DNA of 64,000 nucleotides from an uncultured Lachnospiraceae bacterium (GTDB lineage Bacteria > Bacillota > Clostridia > Lachnospirales > Lachnospiraceae): NCBI GenBank assembly GCA_910588125.1, contig CAJUPI010000004.1, forward strand, positions 55,222-119,221, read 5' to 3'. Position 1 is the stretch's first letter; each line of letters begins with the position of its first letter. A program made the translations under genes and the position numbers. The notes under the pieces are model-generated. The model was not told where the DNA came from, did no database searches, and saw only the letters and a list, made by a program, of their open reading frames with translations. Below are positions 16,809 through 25,629 of this stretch, piece after piece.

Positions 16809-16994
16809 ATGGATATGTTAAAGCAGTTTTATGAGGAAGAGGATGGCATGGGAACGGTTGAGCTTGTCATGATTATTGCGGCGCTGATGTGCATTGCCCT
16901 GCTGTTTCGAGAGCAGATTTTTAAATTTGCCGAGGGCATTATGAAAAATGTGTTCAAAACGGATTATGTAAAGGATCCTGGTGCCGGGGGCTGA
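16809..16994 (+). CDS. flp: Flp-type type IVb pilin (small)
   Basis: About 61 residues. A short acidic leader ends in the prepilin site EEDG, followed by MGTVELVMIIAALM, with Glu at position +5 of the mature chain and a single hydrophobic helix. After processing by an A24 peptidase it would be the main pilus subunit of about 46 residues. GGGAGG precedes the start; a GTG three codons earlier is an alternative. It sits after the tadC hairpin and before a repeat element. Confidence 0.85.
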   Translation: MDMLKQFYEEEDGMGTVELVMIIAALMCIALLFREQIFKFAEGIMKNVFKTDYVKDPGAGG

Positions 16995-17012
16995 TTCCTG
17001 AGAGCAGAGAGG

Positions 17013-17148
17013 CATTGTAAAATAAGCCATCTGCCATTTCCCGGTCAAGACACTGGCACTGTCGTGCAAAAATTCTGTCTGCTTTTGGACTATACAGGAA
17101 CCGTCCGAATGTGGGGCAGGGAAATGGTTGGTGGTTTATTTGGCAATT
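17013..17148. repeat. Family 2 palindromic element, degenerate copy within the Tad operon
   Basis: Begins CATTGTAAAATAAGCC and CATTTCCC, and ends GGGAAATGG followed by TTTATTTGGCAATTG, an imperfect inverted repeat. It shares the TTGTAAAATAAGCC...GCCATTTC start with copies at 29898, 31659 and 52060. It fills the gap between the pilin and the first pseudopilin gene. Confidence 0.6.
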
Positions 17149-17206
17149 GCCGCTGTATGTTATGGCCAAGGGTATTTGAGGAGAAAACATAGGAGAGAGT
17201 ACAAGA

Positions 17207-17887
17207 ATGGGAAGGGTTCGAACGTGGATACGGAATATTTTTTGCAGGCTTTTGGAAAAAAACGCAGGGTATTTGACGATTGAGCTTACTATCATATTTC
17301 CGGCTATTTTCTTTTCCCTGCTGCTGATTTTATTCATGGGAATGGTTTTATATCAGGAGGTAAATCTGCAGAGCCTTGCTGTGCAGGCATCTGAGCGGGG
17401 ATCGGTAGTGTACAGCTCCCGGGTGTCGGATATGACCACGGGAATCAAGACTTTGGAGGATTTTAAAATAAGGGATCCTTATCGGAATGTTCCCTTTTTA
17501 GGCGGAGGAAAAAAGGGAGAGTATACCTCTCTTGTAAATAGATATGTGGCGGAACGAATGGGGAAAAGGGATATTTTGCAGGCGGACAATCAGAATGGCG
17601 GAAATTACACAGCCGTGGAGGATTACCTGATTGCCAAGCGAATCAAAGTAAATATCCATAGCACCTATCATACACCGGTAGACGCCATTGCGAAAATGTT
17701 TGGGCAGAGCAGCCCTTTTGAGGTAAACACAACAGCAGTGTCGGCAGTGGTGGACGCGCCGGATTTTGTGCGCAATATGGATATTATTGTCGATGTAGCC
17801 AGCCAGACGGAAGCATTTGGCACAATTCAAAAAGGATATGGCAGGATAAAAGAAGCGATTCAGAAGGTCGCTGATTTACTGAAATAG
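17207..17887 (+). CDS. TadE-like minor pseudopilin
   Basis: 226 residues. After a basic N-terminal tail the sequence KNAGYLTIELTIIF fits a prepilin cleavage site (G before Y, Glu at +5) and runs into one membrane helix to about residue 50. The rest is an extracytoplasmic domain of unknown structure with no cysteines. TadE-type proteins are minor subunits needed for pilus assembly. It follows the repeat element and precedes the TadG-like gene by 27 bases. Confidence 0.75.
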   Translation: MGRVRTWIRNIFCRLLEKNAGYLTIELTIIFPAIFFSLLLILFMGMVLYQEVNLQSLAVQASERGSVVYSSRVSDMTTGIKTLEDFKIRDPYRNVPFLGGGKKGEYTSLVNRYVAERMGKRDILQADNQNGGNYTAVEDYLIAKRIKVNIHSTYHTPVDAIAKMFGQSSPFEVNTTAVSAVVDAPDFVRNMDIIVDVASQTEAFGTIQKGYGRIKEAIQKVADLLK

Positions 17888-17914
17888 GAGTATGAAAAAT
17901 AATCGGGGGAAGGT

Positions 17915-20443
17915 ATGAAGAGCTTCAGGAACAGAAATGTAAAAGGTGCAATCTCCGTGTTTTTGATCATAATTACGATCCCGACTATGCTGCTTTCGGC
18001 GGTGTTAATCGATGGGAGCCGGATCATCAGCGCTAAGGCAATGACACAGGAGGCCACGGATTTGGCCGCCAGCAGTGTGTTGTCAGATTATAATCAGGTT
18101 TTGAAAGACGAATTCGGGTTGTTTGCTTTAAATGAGAGTGACGCCGATAAGCTAAAGAGCATTTATCTGGAAAGCCTCAATGCGACGCTGTTAGCTTATG
18201 GAATGTCTGGTGACGCCGAGTACTCCGAGCGGTTGTGGGATATTATGAAAACCACTGTGACCGGACAAAAATCGTATATGGAGGAGTCCTTTTTAAATCT
18301 CTATGATTTTCAGGTGGACGGCTGTACGGTGGAACCGCTGTACAGCCTGGCCAACCAAAGTGTACTGGAAAATCAAATGGTGGAGTACGCCAAATTCCGT
18401 GGGCTGTATGTGATGGCAGATCGGATGGATATTTTCAACAGCCTGGGAAACTTAAAATCGGAGGCGGAGAAAAACGAAGTCACCACAGAAGTGATGGAAG
18501 ACAAAATGGGAGTGGATGAAATCAATGCGGCCGCCGATCAGGAGCTTGTGAAGCTGCGGACGGAAATAGATACATTAAATACCAGAGTGGCAGCAGTCAA
18601 AACAGCCCGGGATCATTATCTGGCCTCTTTAAGGGCGAGGATGAAAAAAATCTATATTGAAAATACTGATGAAACGGAGGATGACGAAGACGATGAAAGC
18701 CGGGAACTGACTCCGGCGGAGAAACGGGCGTCAAATGCTTATGAGAGCAACCGGAACACATTGAAAAGTTCGGCAGAGCTTGCTTGCCGGCAGGCGAAAG
18801 CAGTACAAAATCAGGCGAAGCAGGCAAAGTCAGAGGTGGAAAAGGCAATTGGACGTCTGGAAGAATTTCAATCCCGGAATCAGGGAAAGACCGCCGGCAA
18901 TGAATCTGTGACAAATTTGCTTCAGGATGCCAGAAATACGATTGAGGATTATCAGACACACTATTTGCCAGGGATCCAGCGTTTGATTGATGATCCGGTG
19001 CTCAGCCAGATGGCCCAGGATTCATCGATTCAGTCCAACCTGAACCAGGTTATGGGGGACATCCATGAGGGGATCACAAAATATATTTCCGAGATAGAAG
19101 AAATGCGAGAGGAACAGGAAGAGGGGGAAGACGGCGAAGAGGAGGAGTTGGAAATCACGGAATATTATTATTACTATCTGAACAGCTCCACTCAAAAAAC
19201 TACGAGTATTCATTCGGTTATCACCTCAGGAGGAAGAACCCGGGCATATCAGCCGGCACTGCAGCAATATCTAAGTTATTTCATTACCAAAAGCTGGGAT
19301 CGCAATCAGGTGGATCCTTCCCGAAGATATACGAATACGTTCAGCAATGAGATTGACGAGAGTTTTGCCGAAAGTCAGTCTGGAAAAACTGGAAATCTGG
19401 AAAGCGGACTGGAGGGAGAGGCTTCAAAAGGAACCGTTGAGGAGGCCGTCTACCGAACAAGACCGTCAAAAACGTTTTCTTCTGATACGGGGAAGAGCAA
19501 TAATACCAATTTTTATAATAAAAATAATGATCTGACAGCATCAAAAAACATATTGAATCAAGGAAAACACAGCATGATTCTCGATATGGGGGAGGCCATG
19601 AGAGATGATATCTTGTGCCTGACTTATATGTTCGGGACTTTTAAAACCCGGCTGACCGGAGTAAAAAAATTCTCATCCGAAGGGATGGCAAGTTCGGATA
19701 AAGACAGCTTTTATATGCCGGAGTGGCGTCATGCCCATCCCAATGGGGAATTGGATATGCGCTTTGATCCCAAAAAGGATCGCAGTACCGTTTTGCGCAG
19801 TGAGATAGAGTATCTGGTTTATGGAAACCAGAGCGATTCGGCCAATGAAGCAGCTGTTTACGCAACGATATTTGCCGAACGTATGGCAAATAACATGGCA
19901 GTCATGTACGCCAAGGACTCGATCAATACTGCCTGCCATGCAGCGGCAGCGGCGGCTTGTGCCGCCAGCTTAGGAACGGTTCCGGAACCGGTGTTTTTCT
20001 GGATTTTTCTGACGGCCTGGGTGACAGCGGAAACGATTATTGAGATGGATTATCTGATATCCGGGGGATATAAAATCCCGTTGATAAAAAATACAGAAAA
20101 TATCTTGCTGACGATATCTCCCAAGGCAACGGGAGGAGATCTGATCGATCACTATGGAAAATCGGGAGTTTTTGTTTCCTATGAGGATTACTTATTGATT
20201 CTGTTGCTGATCAAAGGCCGGGAAAAGCGAATTATGCGATCGGCAGATTTGATCGAGATGAATATGAAAAAGGCCGGGGAAACGGATTTTACCATGGCGA
20301 AATCTTATACTTATCTGCATGCAGACACCAATCTGTCTATCCGCTATCTTTTCGGCAACGTGATGCCGTTTGGCGCATCTTATGAAAAAGAGGGCTATAC
20401 TGGGCGGCTGCATTATACCAACACGATTTATCAGGGATATTAG
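17915..20443 (+). CDS. TadG-like large envelope protein (DUF5702-like)
   Basis: 842 residues. Its N-terminus (NVKGAISVFLIIITIPTMLL) is a pseudopilin-like helix without the +5 Glu. A long charged coiled coil follows at about 195-420, with an acidic stretch (DETEDDEDDES). Hydrophobic Ala-rich segments lie at about 670-715. Proteins like this are found after the TadE gene in clostridial Tad operons and are thought to anchor or gate the pilus in the envelope. The exact role is unknown. Start follows GGGGGAAGG. Confidence 0.6.
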   Translation: MKSFRNRNVKGAISVFLIIITIPTMLLSAVLIDGSRIISAKAMTQEATDLAASSVLSDYNQVLKDEFGLFALNESDADKLKSIYLESLNATLLAYGMSGDAEYSERLWDIMKTTVTGQKSYMEESFLNLYDFQVDGCTVEPLYSLANQSVLENQMVEYAKFRGLYVMADRMDIFNSLGNLKSEAEKNEVTTEVMEDKMGVDEINAAADQELVKLRTEIDTLNTRVAAVKTARDHYLASLRARMKKIYIENTDETEDDEDDESRELTPAEKRASNAYESNRNTLKSSAELACRQAKAVQNQAKQAKSEVEKAIGRLEEFQSRNQGKTAGNESVTNLLQDARNTIEDYQTHYLPGIQRLIDDPVLSQMAQDSSIQSNLNQVMGDIHEGITKYISEIEEMREEQEEGEDGEEEELEITEYYYYYLNSSTQKTTSIHSVITSGGRTRAYQPALQQYLSYFITKSWDRNQVDPSRRYTNTFSNEIDESFAESQSGKTGNLESGLEGEASKGTVEEAVYRTRPSKTFSSDTGKSNNTNFYNKNNDLTASKNILNQGKHSMILDMGEAMRDDILCLTYMFGTFKTRLTGVKKFSSEGMASSDKDSFYMPEWRHAHPNGELDMRFDPKKDRSTVLRSEIEYLVYGNQSDSANEAAVYATIFAERMANNMAVMYAKDSINTACHAAAAAACAASLGTVPEPVFFWIFLTAWVTAETIIEMDYLISGGYKIPLIKNTENILLTISPKATGGDLIDHYGKSGVFVSYEDYLLILLLIKGREKRIMRSADLIEMNMKKAGETDFTMAKSYTYLHADTNLSIRYLFGNVMPFGASYEKEGYTGRLHYTNTIYQGY

Positions 20444-20455
20444 GGGAGCTTGTAT

Positions 20456-21568
20456 ATGAAAAGAAGAAAAGATGAAAAAGGAGTATTGAGCATAGAGGCC
20501 AGTATTTCCTACTCCATATTCCTGATGATTATTGTGACAATCCTCTATATCATGCGGATTGTGTACGTATATGGTTTAATCCAGCATGCGGTCAGCCAGA
20601 CCGCGAAAGAACTGTCCATGTATTCTTATCTATATCAGGTAGCCGGCCTGAATGAGCTGAATCAGCAGATTGCCGGGGCAACCGGTGAGCGAACCAAGCA
20701 GTTTAACGGAGACATTGGCGAGGTGGTGCAGTTTTATGAAGAATTCAGCTCCGGCAATATCACTGCGGAATATAATGGGACAACGGATCCGCGGGAAATT
20801 TTTAAAAATATCGGCGCTGCCCTGCTAGGACAGGCAGGCAAAGAAGCCAACCAGCAGCTTTTTGAAACAGTTACCCGTCCGATGATAGAAAGCTATATCG
20901 GAGCCGATGCAAAAGGAAACGGGGCCGACGCCCGGCTGCGGGCTTTGCGGGTGGTGGACGGCGTAAAGGGATTGAACCTTAGCAGCTCCAGCTTTTTTGA
21001 GGATGGGGCGACCATTGATTTGATTGTGTGCTATACCATAGATCCGATCATGCCGGTGAAACTTCTGCCGACAATGAATCTGGCGAACCGTGCCTGTATC
21101 CGAGGAATGAGCGGTTCTTCCGTTTTTGGGGAAGGCGGAGGAAAAAAAGAGGAAGAAAAGCAGAAAAGCGTGTGGGAGGAAGGGCCGACACGGCGAGGAG
21201 AAATGATCCAGGAGCAAGAGCAGGTAAGAAATTTGCCGGATCATTTTCCGGCATTTTCGGCCTATGATTCTGCCAGCGGGAAGGCCACGGCAGAGGCATC
21301 TATTGATCTTCGGGATACCAGCTATCAGAAATTGTCAGGAATCAAAGGAAGAATCAGCCGGGAATGCAGTAAGATTGATAATTTTAAGGATACCACATAT
21401 GACGGGGTGACATTAAAAAGGGAAGATATCAAGAGCCAGGAGCTGATCATTTATATTCCGTCTTCGACCAAAGATCGCAAAATAGATCGGACACTGTATG
21501 ATCAGGCGGTAAAAGAGGTGCAGGCCCGGTATCCGGATATCCGGATTGTCACCAGAGAAATTGATTGA
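20456..21568 (+). CDS. TadE-like pseudopilin with long ectodomain
   Basis: About 370 residues. The start is an ATG at 20456 after AGGGGAG; a TTG two codons earlier is unlikely. DEKGVLSIEASISYSIFLM is a clear prepilin site (Gly before V, Glu at +5) followed by a membrane helix. A lysine/glutamate-rich linker at about 225-265 joins a small alpha/beta C-terminal domain (about 275-370, TYDGVTLKREDIKSQELIIY). It lies 12 bases after the TadG-like gene. Probably a minor subunit at the pilus tip or base. Confidence 0.7.
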   Translation: MKRRKDEKGVLSIEASISYSIFLMIIVTILYIMRIVYVYGLIQHAVSQTAKELSMYSYLYQVAGLNELNQQIAGATGERTKQFNGDIGEVVQFYEEFSSGNITAEYNGTTDPREIFKNIGAALLGQAGKEANQQLFETVTRPMIESYIGADAKGNGADARLRALRVVDGVKGLNLSSSSFFEDGATIDLIVCYTIDPIMPVKLLPTMNLANRACIRGMSGSSVFGEGGGKKEEEKQKSVWEEGPTRRGEMIQEQEQVRNLPDHFPAFSAYDSASGKATAEASIDLRDTSYQKLSGIKGRISRECSKIDNFKDTTYDGVTLKREDIKSQELIIYIPSSTKDRKIDRTLYDQAVKEVQARYPDIRIVTREID

Positions 21569-21584
21569 CGGGAACAGGTGAAGA

Positions 21585-22208
21585 ATGAGGGCAGGAGAGA
21601 TTCTGACATGGATTGCCATATCCATATTAGGAGGAATGAAAAGCGTCTATGGCATCGACTTGTGGAAAGGAAACAAGGCTTCCCTTTCTCAGGTTTGCCT
21701 GAAAGGACAGACATATCTGCTGTCCGGAGTCTGGTTTTTCTTATATGGCCTGATTGGGAGCTTTTCTGGGGGCTCGCTTCTTGTCTTGCAATCGGCCGAT
21801 CTTTTATGTACCTATGGGATACTGGCGATGGTGGATGGAAGAAGAAGGATTGTGCCGGACGGGATCCTGCTCTGCTATTTTGCCGGACAGATGCTTTGGG
21901 GGGCGCTTGGTACAAGTCCGGGGATTTTGCTGCACACCGTTGGGACAGGTGCCGTATTTGCAGGGTTGCTACTGCTCTTTGTGTGGCTGTCTGGGGGAAA
22001 AATGGGTATGGGAGATGTCCGGCTTTTAGGGGTGACGGCCATGACGGCGGGGTGGCTCTATACTTTGCAAGTTTTGTTTGTTGCAATGGGATTATCGTTT
22101 ATATATAGTATTTGCCTGTTGTTGCAAAAAAGAAGTTTAAAAACAGAGTTTCCTTTTGTGCCGTTTTTGGCGGCAGGAATGGTGATACAGATGATAGCAG
22201 GGGTTTAA
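21585..22208 (+). CDS. A24-family prepilin peptidase (long form)
   Basis: 207 residues with six or so membrane segments. The two catalytic aspartates of this family are visible, IVPDGILLC near residue 91 and GGKMGMGDVRLLG (GxGD motif) near 140. It cleaves the leader of Flp and TadE-type prepilins at the cytoplasmic side of the membrane. A second, shorter A24 enzyme is encoded at 24985, so the locus has two. Confidence 0.85.
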   Translation: MRAGEILTWIAISILGGMKSVYGIDLWKGNKASLSQVCLKGQTYLLSGVWFFLYGLIGSFSGGSLLVLQSADLLCTYGILAMVDGRRRIVPDGILLCYFAGQMLWGALGTSPGILLHTVGTGAVFAGLLLLFVWLSGGKMGMGDVRLLGVTAMTAGWLYTLQVLFVAMGLSFIYSICLLLQKRSLKTEFPFVPFLAAGMVIQMIAGV

Positions 22209-22242
22209 AAGCTATCAGATAATAAAAAGGGAGGTTTCAATT

Positions 22243-24087
22243 ATGAATGAATCTTTGAGAATATCGTATGAGACGATGGGGGCTTCCAGCTATGTGACGG
22301 CCATTTTTCCGCCGTCAGCAGATATCGTTCATTATCAGCTGGAGATGCTGCTGTCAAATAATATTAAGAATCTTCTGGCGGCATCCCGGCAGCTCATGGA
22401 TGGAGAAATGGTGATTTACTATAACATTACCTCGAGGATTCCTCTCAGCCAGGTTTTGGAAAAACGGAAGCTGAAGAGAAAGGAGTTAATTAACCTGATC
22501 GAAGGGGTGATAACAGCGATCCGGGATGCATCGGCATATCGCCTTCCGGCGGAAGGGATTTTGCTTGAGCCGGAATACATTTATGTGAACCCGGCTTCCT
22601 GTGCACCGGAATTTCTTTATTTGCCTGTAGAGCATGCTAGCCGGTGGGGGTTGAAAGACTTGCTTTCGCATCTAATTATGCATGATAAAGTGGAGATGTC
22701 CAATGATAATCTGATTCAGGTTTTGCTGAAAGAATTGAACAGCCAACCATTTTCGCTTGACCGTCTGGAAAAGAGCCTGAAGTCGTATCAGAAAGAAAAA
22801 ACGGAACAGCAAAAGGCAGCATCCATACCGCCGCAACCGATGGCTTTCGAATACGAATATGCGCAAAACAGTCAGCCGATGCTTCAGCAGCCGATCCATA
22901 AACAGTCGGATTATCCGGTATTTTCCGATGAGAAGGCGCCGGAGGATATTGCGGATTCTATGGAGAAAAAGAAGCAGCAGGCGGACAGAAAATCGGTAAA
23001 GGTGCCATCTGTCCCGAAAGAGAAGCCAAAAAGAAAGGCCGGAAAAAAGGCGGAAAAATCAGATGAAATCCGGGAAAATGACGAAGGCCAGGAGAACGAA
23101 TGGGATCCCGAGAAGGCTAAAAAAATGTTTTTGCTTCCTCAGGCACTGGTGATGGTGATTGTGGCAGGTTGTGTTTCTTTCGGGGTGTTTGTGGATGAAG
23201 CCGGTCAGATCGTGGTAAACAATATTCTTGCCGTAGTGATTGTAATCGTGTTGGCAGAGGTGATTTTATACCGGGAAATCTATGTCAACAGAAAAGGAAA
23301 AAAGACAGAAGGAAAGAAGAAGCCGGAAAAGGGAAAAAAGCAGGGGAAGGACAGAAAGCCAGCGGGTCCAAAACCACCGATCCCAGGAAAAAAACCAATG
23401 ACAGAGGCGGCATCACAGCAGAATCCGGTGCTGCGGACTGCGCCACAGGCAGAACCGCCACAGCCGTCATTTGCGCGGCAGGCGGAACCGCCGCAACCGT
23501 CATTCGCACAGCAGCCGGAATTACGGCAGTCACCGGCGCCGCTGCCGGAGTACCGGCAGCAGGGCACGCCAGGCTTTCCATCACAGCAGCAATCGTCCGG
23601 GTTTGGGCTGCAGGCTGTCCAGCAGCCAATCCCACCGTCTTCAGGCAATGCCGGATGGGGAACAGCCGGAGCATACTATGGGATGGCACCGGAGCATAAA
23701 GATGATTTTTATGAAGCAGACACGGATTTAGGAGGCGAGACGGAGCTGTGGGAGGATATGTCAGCGGCCGGCGCAACGGCGTACCTGGAATATTATGAAA
23801 ATAATAATCTGATCAAGATTCCGCTAAACAGCCCGGCGGGAGTCGTGATCGGACGTCTGGAGAGCCAGGTTGATTTTGTGGTAAAGAATGCGAAAGTGGG
23901 AAAGGTACATGCCAAGGTTTTCTGCCGGGATCATCAGTATTTTGTAGTGGATATTAATTCTAAAAACGGAACTTATATTAATGGGAACCGGCAGCGGATA
24001 GAGAGTAATATTCCTTATCCGCTCCATGACAAGGATCGGATCACGCTGGCAGATGCAGAGTTTACAATCCGCTGCGCAGAGAATTAA
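22243..24087 (+). CDS. Membrane protein with N-terminal DUF6382-like and C-terminal FHA domains
   Basis: 614 residues. Residues 1-170 match the soluble N-terminal domain often found in clostridial Tad loci (DUF6382 type, from memory). A basic linker leads to two membrane segments at about 300-345. A Pro/Gln-rich region with repeats of AEPPQPSFA follows. Residues about 525-614 are a forkhead-associated domain: VVIGRLESQVDFVV, then VGKVHAKVF and NSKNGTYINGNR. FHA domains bind phosphothreonine, and a PP2C phosphatase is the next gene. I infer a phospho-regulated scaffold of the pilus machine. AAAGGGAGG precedes the start. Confidence 0.8.
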   Translation: MNESLRISYETMGASSYVTAIFPPSADIVHYQLEMLLSNNIKNLLAASRQLMDGEMVIYYNITSRIPLSQVLEKRKLKRKELINLIEGVITAIRDASAYRLPAEGILLEPEYIYVNPASCAPEFLYLPVEHASRWGLKDLLSHLIMHDKVEMSNDNLIQVLLKELNSQPFSLDRLEKSLKSYQKEKTEQQKAASIPPQPMAFEYEYAQNSQPMLQQPIHKQSDYPVFSDEKAPEDIADSMEKKKQQADRKSVKVPSVPKEKPKRKAGKKAEKSDEIRENDEGQENEWDPEKAKKMFLLPQALVMVIVAGCVSFGVFVDEAGQIVVNNILAVVIVIVLAEVILYREIYVNRKGKKTEGKKKPEKGKKQGKDRKPAGPKPPIPGKKPMTEAASQQNPVLRTAPQAEPPQPSFARQAEPPQPSFAQQPELRQSPAPLPEYRQQGTPGFPSQQQSSGFGLQAVQQPIPPSSGNAGWGTAGAYYGMAPEHKDDFYEADTDLGGETELWEDMSAAGATAYLEYYENNNLIKIPLNSPAGVVIGRLESQVDFVVKNAKVGKVHAKVFCRDHQYFVVDINSKNGTYINGNRQRIESNIPYPLHDKDRITLADAEFTIRCAEN

Positions 24088-24102
24088 TGTGAGGTTGTAC
24101 AT

Positions 24103-24166
24103 CCAATATCATTAAGTTAATTTTTCCATGGCTGAGCATTCTCAGAGATAAACGTAATGACATTGG
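24103..24166. repeat. Family 1 palindromic element, short form
   Basis: Starts CCAATATCATTAAGTTAATTTT and ends CTGAGCATTCTCAG followed by TAATGACATTGG. It carries both ends of the full elements at 45995 and 47706 but lacks the long central arms, so it looks like an internal deletion. It lies between the FHA and PP2C genes. Confidence 0.75.
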
Positions 24167-24200
24167 GCGGTATACTAACTTGTCAGTACAGTGAGCAGAG

Positions 24201-24980
24201 GTGTTTATGTATACATATACCTGTGGAATGGTCAGCGATAAAGGAGATGTCAGAACGGAAAACCAGGACAGTATTCTGGCTCTTTGGGGGAAGGCAGAAG
24301 GGCGGAACACTGCGCTGTTTGTGGTGGCGGACGGCATGGGAGGACTTTCTTATGGAGCTAAGATAAGCCGTTATATTACAGAACAATTCCAGTATTGGTG
24401 GAGAGAAGAATTTCCGGCAATTATCCGGGAAAACATGGATCGGGAAGAAGATATCCGGGAGCTTTTAGAACAGGAAATCTGGGATATTAATCAGAGTATC
24501 CTTGCGTTTAACAATCGAATGAGCTGCCGCTCTGGTTCTACCTTATCTCTTCTTTTGCTTTATGAAGACCGGTATTATATTGAAAATATCGGTGACAGCC
24601 GTGTCTATTTGATGCGGGATCAAAGCTTATATCAGGTGACGCAGGATCAGTCGGTGGCAGCTCAGCTCGTAAGACAGCATCGTATGACAGAAGAAGAGGC
24701 GCAGCATTCTACTATGAAAAATAAGCTGACCATGTGTATGGGAATGTTTGCCGTTCCTAAAAGCAATTATTATGCCGGTAAGCTGTTTGCCGGAGATTGT
24801 TTTTTGATCTGCAGCGACGGTTTTTATCATCCGTTGAAAAAAGAACAGATGGAGAAAGTCTTGAGGGAGCCGGAATTGAATGCTAGGGAAAAGGCGGAGT
24901 ATCTGCGTCATTTAATGGAGCCGGGAGCCGCCAGAGACAATGTTTCAGCGATCGTAGCAGAGATAGCGGGAAAGGAGTAA
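24201..24980 (+). CDS. PP2C-family serine/threonine phosphatase
   Basis: 259 residues, cytoplasmic. Motifs of metal-dependent PP2C phosphatases are in order: SDKGDVRTENQDS near 12, VVADGMGGLSYG near 40, the GSTLSLLLLY region near 113, IGDSRVYLM near 133, LICSDGFYHPL near 200 and DNVSAIVAEI at the end. It would remove phosphate from Ser/Thr, here possibly from the threonine site read by the FHA protein encoded just before. No Ser/Thr kinase gene is in the window. A24 peptidase follows after 4 bases. Confidence 0.92.
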   Translation: MFMYTYTCGMVSDKGDVRTENQDSILALWGKAEGRNTALFVVADGMGGLSYGAKISRYITEQFQYWWREEFPAIIRENMDREEDIRELLEQEIWDINQSILAFNNRMSCRSGSTLSLLLLYEDRYYIENIGDSRVYLMRDQSLYQVTQDQSVAAQLVRQHRMTEEEAQHSTMKNKLTMCMGMFAVPKSNYYAGKLFAGDCFLICSDGFYHPLKKEQMEKVLREPELNAREKAEYLRHLMEPGAARDNVSAIVAEIAGKE

Positions 24981-24984
24981 CAAG

Positions 24985-25500
24985 ATGGCAGTACATGTTC
25001 CTGTATGGTATCTGTCAGCCGTTCTGGTGGCAGGATGGGGGGCTGTCACGGATCTGCGCCATCATAAAATCTACAATAAACTGACAATATCTGCAATGAT
25101 TGCCGGGATTCTTTTCCATGTATGCTTTTACGGTATCCGTGGCTGTCAAAGCAGCCTGTTGGGGATTCTGCCGGGAATGGCATGTATCTTGTTTTGGCTG
25201 TCAGGGATGTTGAAAGCCGGCGATATCAAGCTCTATATGGCAGTAGGAGCATTAGCCGGGTGGCGGTTTTGCGGGTATACAATAGTTTCTTCTGTTCTGA
25301 TCGGCGGAGTGATGGCTGCGGTTCTGATGGTGGTAAGGAAAAACGGCCGTGTTGCCGGCAGGCGGCTGTGGATATATCTGATGAATCTGATTTACACCAG
25401 ACAATTTCATCGCTATCGTCCGGAGGAACCGAAGTCATATTTCAGCTTTGGATGCTGCATTTTTGCCGGGACGTTGGTGGCTTTGTGGAAGTTATATTAA
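24985..25500 (+). CDS. A24-family prepilin peptidase (short form)
   Basis: 171 residues. Catalytic aspartates fit VTDLRHHKIYNKLT near 23 and MLKAGDIKLYMAVG near 75, the latter with Ala where most have Gly. About four membrane segments. Probably processes prepilins of this Tad operon; the presence of two A24 enzymes suggests separate targets, perhaps pilin and pseudopilins. Last machine gene before the surface protein. Confidence 0.85.
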   Translation: MAVHVPVWYLSAVLVAGWGAVTDLRHHKIYNKLTISAMIAGILFHVCFYGIRGCQSSLLGILPGMACILFWLSGMLKAGDIKLYMAVGALAGWRFCGYTIVSSVLIGGVMAAVLMVVRKNGRVAGRRLWIYLMNLIYTRQFHRYRPEEPKSYFSFGCCIFAGTLVALWKLY

Positions 25501-25535
25501 TTTTTGCGATAAATTTCTTTTATTAGGAAGAGGAT

Positions 25536-25590
25536 GGGAATCTGCGGCAATGCCGCTTGTATTCCCTCCGGAGGCCGAAAGGCCACGGAG
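25536..25590 (+). other. Structured leader RNA before the surface protein gene
   Basis: Two adjoining stems. GGGAAT (25536-25541) with ATTCCC (25561-25566) encloses GCGGC-AAT-GCCGC. Then CTCCG-GA-GGCC (25566-25576) pairs GGCC-A-CGGAG (25581-25590) around a GAAA tetraloop. It does not match a riboswitch class that I recognise. No T run follows, so it is not a terminator. Confidence 0.55.
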
Positions 25591-25629
25591 AGATTGGTAT
25601 CAAAAGAAAAAGGAAAGGAGAGTGGGTAA

